Shown: one piece after another, positions 45,601-58,500 of the stretch | Position numbering within the stretch: position 1 is the stretch's first letter | Layout: the number at the start of each line of letters is the position of its first letter | Assembly: GCA_021397845.1 (NCBI GenBank) | Contig: CM038040.1 | Coordinates: 59,536,088 to 59,600,087, forward strand | Direction: 5' to 3' | Length of the DNA stretch: 64,000 bases | Source of the DNA: Areca catechu | Lineage: Eukaryota > Streptophyta > Magnoliopsida > Arecales > Arecaceae | Program-made: the position numbers and the translations under genes | The notes under the pieces: generated by a model | What the model saw: only the letters and a program-made list of their open reading frames with translations | Database searches by the model: none | Told to the model about the DNA's origin: nothing

Positions 45601-47692
45601 CTAGGATGTCATAATCTTATTTCGGCATATATGTATCATCATTTTCTATCTGTGGTGTGTTATAACATTCAGGGAGTTATACTTCCGGTTACAAGTGACA
45701 TATATTCATAGTAGGAAGGGTTAATTCCTTTAGTTTCATGTTTTCTATAGGGATATCATAATTTTTGAGCTAAGATGTCATAATTCTGTTTTGGCCTGAA
45801 TTACATTCTTTTTTCTCCATGATATGTTATGACATTTAGGGGATCATAAATCAGGCCACAGACTATGTGAAATTCTTGTAGGAGGGGTTAATGCCTCTAA
45901 TTTTATGTTTCACACTGGGTTATCATAATTTTTCAGAATAAGGTTCTTGAAATGGTTGCATCAAATGCTAAATTAATTAAAAAGGTTGACAACTGTGATG
46001 TATATTCTGTAAAGTCATTTGAAAAAATTTCCTTCATCCATGGGATAAATTATGACACCCACAATGTCATAACATACCATGGTAAATAAATCATAAGTAA
46101 TTTAGCCCGAAATAGCATTATAATATCCTAGTTCAAAAATTATGATATCCTAATTCAAATATTATGACACCCTATATAAATTTAAGAAATTGAATGTATC
46201 AAACTTTGTACTAGGACTTACTTTCATATATGGGATGAATTATTTTACCTACAATGTCAAAACATGTCACGGTAAAAAAATAATGAGTAATTCAGCCCGA
46301 AATAGTATTATAATATCCTAATTTAGAAATTATGGTACCTTAGTTCAAATATTTTAACATCCTAAATAAATTTAAGAAACTGAATATATCAACCCTTCCT
46401 ATCAAGAATTTCTTTTATCCGTGGGATGAATTATGACACCCATAATGTCATAACATACCATGATAAAAAATTTATAGTAATTCAGCCCGAAACAACATTA
46501 TGACATCATAGTTCATAAATTATGATATTCTAGTTCAAATATTATGACATCCTGCACAAATCTAAGCTGGGAATGCTTACATTTTTTTATAATAGTTAGA
46601 TAGAATTTATTTTTTCATAATCTTGCATTTTTTTTTCTATGTTTCAGGAGATTTTGTAATTATTTCATAGCCTAGTATGAAGGCTTCACATTGTTTGAAA
46701 TACATGAAATTTGTTGCTGGTAGGGATAAGCCAGATCATTAGAATTTCATACAAGATGATATCAGTCTATACTAGCGGCAGTTAGCAACAAGAATATTGA
46801 AAGAGAGTCTCAATCAGAAGATAGATATTATTTTTAAAAATTAGGATGTAAAAGCTAAATATTTGTAACATTTTTTCTTTTTAGCTCTTGGACTTTTGTA
46901 ACATGGTATTAGAAATTTACAATTCAATTAATGTTATCCCTTAAACATAAACGAAGAAAAAATTGTTATTATTTCAAACTGGAATGTTATAAATATATGT
47001 TGCTCATTACATGTGTTTGTTGGATATAAGATGTTATGTTCTATACTGGAATGCCAATTTTTTGAAGAGATGTCGTGATATTTACGGGATATCATGTTTC
47101 ATGCTAGGATGTCATAAGTTTAGAACTAGGATGTTGTAATTCTATTTTAGCATTTATTTAGTAATTTTTCTTAGTGATGTATCATGATATTTTAAGAGTT
47201 ATAATTCTGACCACAGTGATAGGTAATTTAAGTAAAAGGGGTTAATATCTTTATTTTCATATTTTTTATTGGGATATCATAATTTCTTAACTAGGATGTC
47301 ATAATTTTTTAACTGGGATGTCATAATCCTGTTTCGGTCTATATTAATAATCTTTCAGTATCCATGGCATGTTATGACATTCTAGAAGTCATAATTCAAG
47401 CCACGGATAATAGGTAGTTCAAGTAGAAGGGGTTAATAACTTTACTTTAATCTTTTCATATAGGTGTCATAATTTTTTAACTAAGATATCATAATTTTTT
47501 AACTAGGATGTCATAATCTTGTTTTGGCCTATATTAATAATATTTTAGCATCCGTAGTATGTAATGATATTCTAAAAGTCATAATTCAAATCATGGATGA
47601 CATGTAGTCCAAGTAGAAGGGGATTAATATCTTTATTTTAATATTTTCTACATGGATGTTATAATTTTATTACTAGAATGTCATAATTTTTG
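42690..47692. repeat. Left arm of the giant palindrome, inner part
   Basis: Modules of about 190 bp, each carrying TATGACATCC words, an AAAGGTATTAACCCCTCCTA segment and an ATGGATGGTAAAAGATGATA segment. Block order: about three forward (42760-43340), about twelve reversed (43350-45930), a unique segment (45930-46040), about three forward (46040-46560), unique (46560-46840), then about three reversed (47080-47690). Strongly AT-rich; no gene seen. Confidence 0.85.
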
Positions 47693-48672
47693 AATCGATA
47701 CTAAGTTATCACCTATCTCTAATAATTCCATAACCCCAGGTGCACATAAATCATTTCATACATCAGTAAAATCTTCAGATGTTATGTTCACAAACATGCT
47801 CTAGTGATACTCCATATCAACATTCTTAGTTCATTGAATGAAGGTTGCTTGTACAATCAACACTTGAGAAATGCATATTGAGAATGAGAAATATGTGTAT
47901 CTCTTGGATATGGATAGCGACATGCAAGCTCATGACATTTAATACAGTAACAAGGCACTTGCTGCTTGTTACATAGTTCTGTATTCTAGCATAAACATTT
48001 CGATTATGCTAGCCATCTTAGGTCCACTATGCTAATTAAAAAAAATAATGCCTTTTATCTATCATTTTAAGGCCAACTTTTGTTAAAAAAAGAGTAGGCC
48101 ATATTGTTTTGTATTATGGCGATCTTAAGCTCATCACAATGGCAAAGTTTTTTCAGATAATGTAGGATACTAAAAATCATAGACTGCATGTTCAATGGTG
48201 GAACTTCACAAACCAAGATAATTATGACTCTCTATACAAAGATGTCATATTTAGTTTAAGCTGGGTAGAGAGCTTCTATTGCAAATTGCTCACTACCATT
48301 GGTGTCAAACACTTGAATAAATAAATAAATAAATAAATATGTATACCATTTTGGATATGGAAACATAGTAACAGGATATTCTAAACCCTGAATAAAGCCT
48401 GGATAAAATAATAATATAGGCAAGGCCTGGATCCTGAACTATATGTTCAAAGGCAAAAAACAAAGTAACAGCTAACAAGGAAATGGAAATTAGATAGAAT
48501 AAAAGTTTTGTTTGTCTAAACCCTTCAATAATATAACAAAGTGATATTTCAGAAAACAAGGAACTATATTGCAGATGTTAACTAGTGTCGTTGGATATAT
48601 AAATTTTAATAACTTGTTAATAGCTATGTGAGTAATGCATGTGATATCATATAAAAGATTATGACATCTCAG
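47693..48672. other. Loop of the giant palindrome
   Basis: About 980 bp of AT-rich sequence without an inverted partner. It has one 84-codon minus-strand frame (48559-48305) with a hydrophobic middle and an (AAAT)n run at 48315-48337. A Cys-rich minus-strand phrase near 47970-47930 caught my eye but no domain could be named. If the element ever encoded its own protein, a remnant might be here. Confidence 0.5.
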
Positions 48673-51600
48673 TTCAAAATTATGACATCCTAATTAAAAA
48701 ATTATGACATCCATATAGAAAATATTAAAATAAAGATATTAATTCGTTTTACTTAGACTACCTGTCATCCATGGCCTGAATTATGATTTTCAGAATGTCA
48801 TAATATATCGTGGATGCTAAAAGATTATTAATATAAGCCAAAATAGGATTATGATATCCCAGTTCAAAAATTATGATATCCTAGTTAAGAAATTATGATA
48901 CCCCTGCATAAAATATGAAAGTAAAGATATTAACCCCTTCTACTTGGATTACCTATTATCTATGGTCAGAATTATAATTCTCAAAATATCATGATACACT
49001 ATTAAGAAAAAATACTAAATAAATGCTGAAATAAAATTACAACATCCTAGTTCTAAACTTATGACATCCTAATTAAAAAATTATGATACCCTGGTATGAA
49101 AAATGATATCCTGCATAATATCATGAATCCCTTCAAAAATTTGATATTTTAGCATAGAACATAGCATCTTATATCCAACAAACTACATGTAATGAGCAAA
49201 ACATATTTATAACATTCTAGCTTGAAATAATTACACAATTTTTTTTTTATTTATGTTTAAGGGATAATATCAATTGAATTACAAATTTTTGATATGACAT
49301 TACAAAAGTCCAAGAACTAAAAAGAAAAAATATTACAAATATTTAATTTTTACATCCAAAATTTTAAAAACACTATATATCTTCTGATTGAGGTTCTCTT
49401 TCAATATTCTTGCTACTAACTATCATCGATATATATTAATATCATCTTATATGAAATTCCAATGATCTAGTTTATCACTGCGAGCAAGAAATTCATATAT
49501 TTCAAACAATTATGAAGCCTTCATACTAGATTATGGAATAATTACAAAATCATCTAAAATATAAAAAAATATAAAAATATGGAAAAATAAATTCTATCTA
49601 ATTATTATAAAAAATATGAACATTTTCAGCTTAAATTTATATAGGATGTCATAATATTTGAACTAGGATATCATAATTTCTGAATTAGGATGTCATAATG
49701 CTGTTTTGGGCTAAATTACTCATGTTTTTTTCACTATGACATGTTATGACATTGTGGGTGTCATGATTTATCCCACGGATGAAAGAAATTCTTGGTAAGA
49801 ATGGTTGATGCATTCAGTTTCTTAAATTTATTTAAGGTATCATAATATTTGAATTAGAATATCATAATTTCTGAACTAGGATGTTATAATACTGTTTTAA
49901 TTTAAATTACTCATTATTTTTTTACCATGGCATATTTTGATATCATGCATAAAATAATTCATCCCACGGATGAAAGTAAGTCTTCGTATGAAGGTTTGAT
50001 GCATTTAGTTTCTTAAATTTGTGCAAAGTATCATAATATTTAAACTAGAAAATCATAATTTATGAACTAGGATGTCATATTACTATTTCAAACCGAATTA
50101 CTCATGATTTTTTTACCATGACATTTTATGATATTGTAGGTATCATAATTCACCCTACGGATGAAAGAAATTCTTTTAAATGACTTTATGGAATATACAT
50201 CACAGTTGTCAACTTTTTGAATTAATTTAGTATTTGATGCGGCCATTTTAAGGTTCCCATTTTGAAAAATTATGACACCCTAGTACGAAACAGAAAATTA
50301 AAGGCATTAACATCTCCTACAAGAACTTTACATAGTTCGTGGTCTCATTTATGATCCCTAGAATGTAATAACATGCCACAGAGAAAAAAATATAATTCAG
50401 GCCTAAACATGATAATAATATTATATTTCAAAAATTATGACATCCTATTTTAAAAACTTTATGAAATCCCTGTAAAAAAATATGCCACGAATGTCATTAC
50501 ATGCCATGTATCACTTGTGGCCTGAATTATAACTTCCAGGATGTCATCACATATCATGGATGGTAAAAGAATACAAATATATGCCAAAATAGGATTATGA
50601 CACCTTAGTTTAAAAATTTCGATACCCCAGTTAAAAAATTATAACATCAATGTAGAAAATATGAAACTAAAGGTATTAACCCCTCCTACCAGGAATACTT
50701 ATTACTTGTGGCCTGAATTATAACTCCCAAGATATCATCACATGTCATGGATGGCAAAAGAATATAAATATATGCCAAAACAGGATTATGGCACTTTAGT
50801 TAAAAAACTATGACATCCTAGCTGAAAAGTTATCACACCTCTATAGAAAATATGAAATCAAAGATATTAACCCATACTACCAGAATTATCTATTGCTTGT
50901 GGCTTGAATTATGACTCCTAGGATGTCATAACATGGCACGGATGGTAAAAGATGATAAATATATGCCAAAATAAGATTATGATATCGTAATTCAAAAATT
51001 ATGACATTCTAGTTTAAAAATTATGATATTCCTATAAAAAATATGAAACCAAAGGCACTAATCCCTCATACCAGAACTACCTATCACTTGTTACCTAAAT
51101 TATAACTTCAAGAATGTCATAACATATGTAACTTATAAAAGATGATAAATATATACCAAAATAGGATTATGACATCCTAGTTCAAAAACTATGAATCTTA
51201 GCTCAAAAGTTATGACATCCCTATAAAAAATAGGAAATCAAAAGTATTAACCCCTCCTACTAGGACTATCTATTACTTGTGATCTGAATTATGACTTCCA
51301 GAATGTCATAACATGCTACGGATGATAAAATATGATAAATATATGCTGAAATAGGATTATGATATATTAGTTTAAAAATTATGACACCCTAGCTCAAAAA
51401 TTATGATATCCTTGTAAAAAATAAAATGAAAGGTATTAACCCCTCCTACCAAGACTATCTATCACTTGTGACTTGAATTATGACTTCCAGGATGTCATAA
51501 CATGGCATGAATGATAAAAGATGATAAATATGCTAAAATAGGATTATGTTATCTTAGTTCAAAAATGGATGTTATCAGTTCAAAAATCATCGTAGCTCAA

Positions 51601-52251
51601 AACATAGAAAACATGAAACTAAAGGTATTAACCCCTTCTACCAGGAATACATATCACTTATGACCTGAATTATAACTTCCAGAATGTTATAATATGCCAC
51701 GGATGGAAGAAAATGATACAGATATGTCAAAATAAGATTATGACATTATAGTTTAAAAACTATGACATTCTAGTTCAAAAATCATGATATTTTGGTACAA
51801 AATATAAAACTGAAAGCATTAACACATCCTACAAGAAGTTTATACAATTCGTGGCCTCATTTATGACTCCCATGATATAATAACATGCCACAAAAAAAAA
51901 AAATATAATTCAAGCCGAAACATGATAATGACACCCTATTTCAAAAATTATGACATCCTATTTAAGAAACTTGATGAAACCCATGTAAAAAAATATGCCA
52001 CGGATGTCATCACATACCATGTATCACTTGTGACCTGAATTATGACTTCCAGGGTGTCATAATATAGCACGGATGATAAAAGATGATAAATATATGCCAA
52101 AAAAGATTATGATATTCTAGTTCAAAAATTACGATATCCTAGTTAAAAAATTATGACATCCATGTAGAAAATATAAAACTAAAGGTATTAGCCTCTCTTA
52201 CCAGGAATACTTATTACTTGTGGCCTGAATTATAACTCCTAGGATGTCATC

Positions 52252-52823
52252 TGTCGAATCGATGTCCCTAGCCCACTTTACAAAAGGAAGCTCCCTATTA
52301 TAAGAGGCGGAGTCATCTCTTTTAAGCGGCAGTGCAGCGATCCCGGGACACACGAGTCGACCCGAATCCAACCAGGATAGGCAAAGCCCTTTCGAGCCTG
52401 TCCGAGAAATACTCCAACCCTGGATACCAACCCACCCAGCTTGTGACCGCATTGCACAGAGTGAGACCGATTAAGGCGTGAGCTGGCACCTAGTCAACAT
52501 TCTCCCCCAATGAAATGCCTGGAAAAATCTTGTTGACCTCCGGCTTGAACTCATGATCTCGACTCTGATACCAATTGTCAGATCGATATCCCTAACCCAC
52601 TTTACAAAAGGAAGCTCCCTATTATAAGAGGCGAAGTCATCTCTTTTAAGCGGCAGCACAGCGACCCCGGGGCACACGAGTTGATCCGAATCCGACCAGG
52701 ATAGGCAAAGCCCTTTTGAGCCAGCTTGAGGAATGCTCCAACCCTGGACACCAACTCACCTAGCTCGTGACCGCATTGCACAGAGTGAGACCGATTAAGG
52801 CATGAGCTAGCACCCAGTCAACA
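52252..52823 (-). mobile_element. TRIM (miniature LTR retrotransposon)
   Basis: Two 248-bp direct repeats (52252-52499 and 52576-52823) with TGTC...CAACA ends enclose only 76 bp. On the minus strand the inside begins ATTGGTATCAGAGTCGAG, a primer site for methionine tRNA, and ends CATTGGGGGAGAA, a polypurine tract. The flanks repeat TCATC (52247-52251 and 52824-52828). It has no coding capacity, so it relied on proteins from another element. It does not show the 5S rRNA segment of Cassandra TRIMs as far as I can see. Confidence 0.93.
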
Positions 52824-53606
52824 TCATCACATATCACGGATGGTAAAATAATCTAAATATATGCCAAAATAGGATTATGACATCTTACATCCTAGCTGAA
52901 AAGTTATGACATCCCTATCAAAAATTTGAAATCAAAGATATTAATCTCTCCTACCAAGATTACCTATCACTTATAGCCTAAATTATGGCTCCCAAGATAT
53001 CATAACATATCATGGATGGTAAAAAACATGAAACCAAAAGCATTACATATCATATTTTACTATCCATGATATGTTATGACATTTTATGAGTCATAATTTA
53101 GGTCACAAATGATAGATAATCCGGTAGAAGGGGTTAATATTTTTGATTTCATGTTTTTACATGGGTGTCATAATTTTTCAGCTAGGATGTCATAATCTTA
53201 TTTTGACATATATTTATATTCTTTTACTATCCATGACATGTGATGACATCCTATGAGTTATAATTCAGGCCACAAGTAATATGTATTCTTAATAAGAGGG
53301 ATTAATACCTTTAATTTCATGTTTTTTATATTGATGTTATAATTTTTTAACTAGGATGTCGTAATTTTTAAACTAGGATATCATAATCCTGTGTTGACAT
53401 ATATTTATCATCTTTTACCATCCGTGCTATATTATGACATTTTGAAAGTCATGATTCAGGTTACAAGTGATAGGTAGTCCTGATAAGAGAGATTAATGCT
53501 TTTAGTTTCATGTTTTTTACTTGAATATCATAAATTTTGAACTAGAATATCGTAAATCTTGAATTAAGATGTCATAATCTTGTTTTGACATATATTTATC
53601 ATTTTA

Positions 53607-53816
53607 TTATATCTTTTCTCTATGCAGTTGATGAGGATAAAGAGGAACAGGGATGCGAGCTTTGTGCTGAAGAGAGGCGAGGAAACGATGATAAGACGAG
53701 ATAGAACGAGAGGAAGGCAGAGGATACCAAGTGATTACCTGATCGTGGGAAAGGATCGCGTGAGATAGCGAGGCATGACATTGGACTCTTGGTACCTTCT
53801 TCTTTGTCTTCGTCAT
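53607..53816 (-). CDS. Small unknown reading frame at the right end of the palindrome
   Basis: A 69-codon frame starting MTKTKKKVPRVQCHAS, with a basic N-terminus, HDQVITWYPLP and a Leu/His-rich end (LHREKI). The left arm has the same frame with scattered substitutions, cut by the copia element. A GT follows CAG within the frame (CAG|GTAATC), so it may instead be an exon edge. No family recognised. Whether it is translated is unknown; the match could simply reflect the repeat. Confidence 0.3.
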   Translation of the reverse strand: MTKTKKKVPRVQCHASLSHAILSHDQVITWYPLPSSRSISSYHRFLASLQHKARIPVPLYPHQLHREKI

Positions 53817-54087
53817 TATTTTTTTTGTAACTCAAGGAGACAAAAATAAATTTCCCATCATGTAATTTTTGGCTCTCTATAATATTTATGAAAAAAAATA
53901 TTTGAAGAGGGGAAATGATATTTTGGTCTATCCAAATTTTTTAAAAAAATCTTATTTTTTATCATAGACACTACTATTTTAATATTCAGCGCACATTCCA
54001 TCCCATTCCATCATGCCTATTTAGATCTACATGAATTAATAATAAAAAAAATGGTACAGGCTTGTTTGGATTTTCTGCAAAGACTTT

Positions 54088-54095
54088 GTGAATAT
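54088..54095. repeat. Candidate target-site duplication, right copy, of the giant palindrome
   Basis: GTGAATAT, matching 13173-13180. See the left copy for the uncertainty. Confidence 0.5.
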
Positions 54096-54533
54096 TGACT
54101 CACCTTGAGCCAGCAATTCCACTCCTAAGTCGGCAGATTCTCGACATGCCCCCAAGCTAATCCAGTGACTGCCGTCTGCCGATAAGCTACCTTTGCCAAC
54201 TTTTGCCAGCCCTTAGAATTCAGAATGGAGCTCGAAGGAGAGACATGTTTCACCGACGAGTCAAGGCACACCAAGGCATGGAACCCCGCTTCTACCTGCA
54301 ACCTAGAGCCTTCTTCCCTATTGACATCACCAGACTGGCCCTAGGTGGTCAAATCTTCGACGTGACCACCCAGGGCCCAAGTCGAGGCTGTGGCACCTGG
54401 CCCCCATTCTCCTCATCTCCCAGATTTGCCACCCTCTCGGCCCCAACTCCATAGGAGCGGGTTGGGTATCCATGACATTTTCAGGGTAGAGAAGTGCTTA
54501 ACCCCATCGGAGTGGTCGACGAGCTCTCCACAC
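54096..54533. other. Stretch between the palindrome and the hAT element
   Basis: An 83-codon frame (54203-54454) with no recognised motif crosses it. No feature called. The last eight bases (CTCCACAC, 54526-54533) should be one copy of the hAT target duplication. Confidence 0.4.
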
Positions 54534-55518
54534 CAGGGTTTTTCGAATCGTGCCGAACCGGACCGGTGGCCGGCCGGCACGGTTTGACCATATAAATTAG
54601 CACAGCCCCATAAAAATCAAAAAAAAACTTTACTGCACCAAACCGGACCTGAACCGGACCCGAATCAGTGCTGAACCGGTCGAAATGGGCCCGAACCGGC
54701 CCGGTCCAGCTCGGTACGTACGGGAGGGGGCAAGTGGGGCAAATTTTTTTGGTTTTGTCACATGGCTACTATAACCATGTGACTTTTGGGAGGGGGGCTG
54801 CCTTGAGTTTTAAGAGAGAAAAAGGCAGAGAGCTCGTAAGAGCTCTCTACTGTAGAGCCGTGAAAAGAAAAACAACGAAAAAAAATTCTCGGTCATTTTC
54901 AACCCAATCAAACCTGTAAAAATCGAAGAGAAAGGTAGAATCAAGGTACGTATACCTTTCTTTTTCCATATTTTCCTCTTTCGTATTATTTTTTTATTAA
55001 AACCCATGCAAAATAGAAAATTAAGAAGAAATGCTATCAAAATTTATTTGTTAGCTATGATTTTAGAGTATGTGGTAGATCTAGGATAGATCTACACAAT
55101 GATACTAAAATCTTGATTTTTTGTTAAATATATAATTTTTTAAATTAAAAATTAATTTTGGATTAATAAATCAATTAAAAAGATAATTAGAAAAAAAATT
55201 ATAATTATAAATTATTAATTTAGGGCTCGTAAGCTATTCTCACTATAAATTCCATATCAATTTATTCAAGTTTTGATGCATCTCATGAATAGTACTATAG
55301 GTCTTAAATTGAAAAAAATTGATTTTTAATGCATTTTTAGGATCTTAAAAAATGTATGTAGCATGTATGATACAATCCTACATGAATCTAAAATTTAATT
55401 TTTTTTAAAAAATTTTTAAATAAAAAATAAAAAATAAATTAAATTTTAAAAATTAGGTTAATAAAGTATTAATTAATAAATATTATTAGTGACCTTATAT
55501 ATAATTTAAATATTCAGG

Positions 55519-58500
55519 TATGGATCCATCAAGGAGGAAGAAGGATTCGGAGCGGGACATTGGCTGGTTACATGGAGAGATGCTCTCGGGTCGGCATCAC
55601 TGGTGGTGTAAATGGTGCAATACTGAATTCAAAGGTGGGGGGTAACAAGGTTGAAGCAGTACTTGGTTGACGGCTATCCTGATGTATCTGCATGTCGATA
55701 GTGTTCACAGGAGGTCCGTAGTTGATGAAGAAACACTTTGCTGATTTTAAAGTTGGGAAGGAAAGAGCAGTAAAGAAGAAGAAGAGGTGGATAGCAGAGC
55801 CGCGGAACCACCTTCTTATTACTCTAGGAAGTCAGAGAGAGCATCTATTCCTTCTGATGAGGAGGTACAGATGGAGGCTGTTATTCAGGCGAGCTTGTAT
55901 GAGCAAAGACAGCAGGAGGAGGCAGCTAGGCATAGACAGCGATTCGGGCTATCAGCTTTTGAGTCAGGATCGAGATTCGCTTCTGCTAGTATTCCAGGAG
56001 AGTTTGAGATAGTTTAAAAGGACCTTCTCAGTCAAAGAGCTTGTTAGGAGAGGCATCGGCCATATTGCATCCATGTCGGGATCATTTGGCAGTAGAAGGA
56101 AGTCTTCTAGGGACATTCCAGAGGGAGCCACTATCCATGATGTCGATCCACATGCATTTTCTAGTAGAGATTTCAAGCAACAGAGGATTAACACGATGTT
56201 GAAAAAGGATAAGAAGAAGGATATGTGGCGGGCCATCTCCTCCTGGTTTTATTTCAGTCATATCCCAGCCCATGCAGTAGACAATCTATATTATCGCTCT
56301 GCTATTTCATCTATACAGACTGTTGGTGCAGGTGTAGATCCTCCAGCATCGAGGGATATCTATGATCATCTTTTGGACAGCAATAAGGAGGAGCTAGAAG
56401 GATGGATATCCTCATATTAGAGCAAGTGGCCCGTGTACGGATTGACGGTGATGTGTGATGGTTGGACTGGTCCTACTATACGAAGCATCATCAATTTCTT
56501 GATTTATTATGATGGAAAGACTTTTTTTCAAAAGTCTATTGATGCTTCAGATCAGGTGCACGATGCCAGTTATATCCTCAGATTGATGGAGGAGGTGATT
56601 GATCAGGTGGGAGAGCATAATGTCGTACAGGTCATCACTGATAATGGACCACATTACAGGGCCACAGGATAGATCTTGATAGAGTGGTGACCGCATATTT
56701 TCTGGATCCCTTGTGCTGCACATTGTATAGACCTCATATTGATGGATATTGAAAAAAATTCGCAGGGTGCAGAAGATTGTTGAGCTAGCACAGTCTATCA
56801 CCAGATTTATATATAACCATACATGGGTCTTATCATTGATGAGGAGCTTTACAGGGAAGAAATATTGAGATCGGGGGTCATACGATTTGCTACTAATTAC
56901 ATTGCACTTGATAGTCTTCTTGGCAAGAAAGCAGAGCTGCGTCAGATGTTTGTCAGTCAGGACTAACAGCAAAGCAGATATGAAAGGGCAAATACTGAGG
57001 GAAGCAATGTGAAAAATTTAGTGATAAGACCGACATTCTGGTAGCAGGTTGAGAGGGTGGTGGAGGCTATCAAGCCTCTATATGAGGTACTTCATGCCGT
57101 GGACTCCGAGAGGTATGTTCAGATGGGCTTCTTATATTTCATGATACAAAGGACAAAGAAAAAGATCTAGGAGGCAATCCATCACATGCATCTGAGTATA
57201 TCTGGATCATTGATGGATGGTGGAGTTATCAAATGAGTTCGGATTTGCATCTATCAGGTACGTAGTAATTTATGAAGTCCCTAAAAATTAAGTTTCAATA
57301 AGATTTATACAAGTATGCTTGACTAATTCTTAAAATATATGTGTAGCTTACTATCTAAATCCAAAATTTTAGTACTCCGTACCAGACATTGCCATGGATG
57401 ATGATCTTATGTCTGCCATATGCAATGTTATATATAAGATGGAGCCCAATCCAGATATCGCTGCTATGTGCCTTGAAGAAGTAAGTTAGGTTGAAATTAT
57501 TGAATGATTTTTAAGAGCATTAATTTCAATAAGCTAACAAATTTTTTTTCTGGCAGATGAAATTTTTTAGGGAGGGCACAGATTCATTTGGATCCACTGT
57601 AGCGGTTAGAAGTAAATCAAAGATGAATCCTGGTAGGTACTACTAAGGAGTAAGTCTAATATTATATCAGGATTAATTTTTTTATTTTGCCAAATCTAAA
57701 ATTTTAAATGATATAATGTCTTTTGTAGCTGAATGGTGGGTGCATTTTGGTGGATCTGCTAAAAATTTGAAGGTTCTTGCAGTAAAGATCCTCTCCCATA
57801 TGGTGTCATCTAGTAGATATGAGCGTAACTGGTCCACATTTGGTCTTATCCACTCAAGCAAAGGAATTGTCTGAAATAGAAATGCCTCAACGATCTTGTG
57901 TATGTACACTATAATTTAAGGTTAAGGCTAAAATGTATTCAGGAAGAAGTAGAATTGAAATATCCCGATCCCACTGCAAGTTCATATGTTGATGAGGATG
58001 AAGATCCAATGATTGGGTGGATCATGGATCAGCAGCAGCAGCCAGAGCTTGATGAGCCAGTATTGCCTCCTCGACTAGCCAATTTTGTAGCTAGTAAGGC
58101 TGGGGTGGATGTTAGACAATGGGCAATAAGTCATATTCCTCACAAGGTTCCAGTAAATATAGCACATCGTCCCTCCCCACCATCTAATAGATCTGGAGAT
58201 AGAGGAAAAGGAAAGGCAGTTGTACCTCCATCGGAGTACTTAGCCCACTCATATTCGGATACTAGAGACAGTGATGATAGTGCTTCAGATAGTGGAGGAT
58301 TTAGTGATCAGGGAGGGATAGGAGGACAGGAGTCATAGCCACCTATTCATATTCGATTCACTAGAGAGTCGCAGTTTAGCCATGCCACGCAAGATACAGA
58401 TCATGGATTACCATCTAATAGATCCCGTGGTGATACGATTCCACATAGGCGATGGGCTCCGCGTGGTCGTTCGGGATATGATACAACTGCAACTCTTGCA

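Larger units (their letters stand above)
13181..54087. mobile_element. Giant palindromic (foldback-type) element, interrupted
   Basis: Removing the copia insertion (13595-42694) leaves about 11.8 kb in two inverted arms. Left arm: 13181-13594 plus 42690-47692. Right arm: 48673-54087. The loop is about 980 bp. The arms match in reverse complement at many separate points: outer ends (13190-13594 with 53607-54080), the switch between module blocks (43330-43400 with 52990-53070), a unique segment (45920-46040 with 50150-50270) and another (46620-46840 with 49375-49600). In a hand-aligned 120-bp stretch the arms differ at about 17 positions. No transposase was recognised. It resembles foldback transposons or a non-autonomous Mutator-like element with extreme inverted repeats. 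Confidence 0.8.
48673..54087. repeat. Right arm of the giant palindrome
   Basis: Mirror of the left arm: about three forward modules (48673-49130), unique (49375-49600), three reversed (49620-50200), unique (50150-50270), about twelve forward (50270-53000, with the TRIM inside), about three reversed (53060-53600), then the outer end with the small reading frame (53607-54087). It lacks the copia insertion. Confidence 0.85.

Noticed and set aside
48305..48559. 84-codon frame in the palindrome loop as a transposase remnant
   Set aside because: Only a hydrophobic stretch is visible; no catalytic motif.
52252..52823. Cassandra-type TRIM with 5S rRNA sequence
   Set aside because: I could not find the 5S internal promoter boxes in the repeats.
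42690..53600. Centromeric or satellite array
   Set aside because: The modules vary in length and direction and are arranged symmetrically, with defined ends, unlike a head-to-tail satellite.
42690..54087. Palindrome as an assembly artefact
   Set aside because: The arms differ by substitutions and indels throughout and carry different insertions, so one is not a copied read of the other.
54203..54454. 83-codon frame as a gene
   Set aside because: No motif, no partner in the other flank, length within chance for this GC content.
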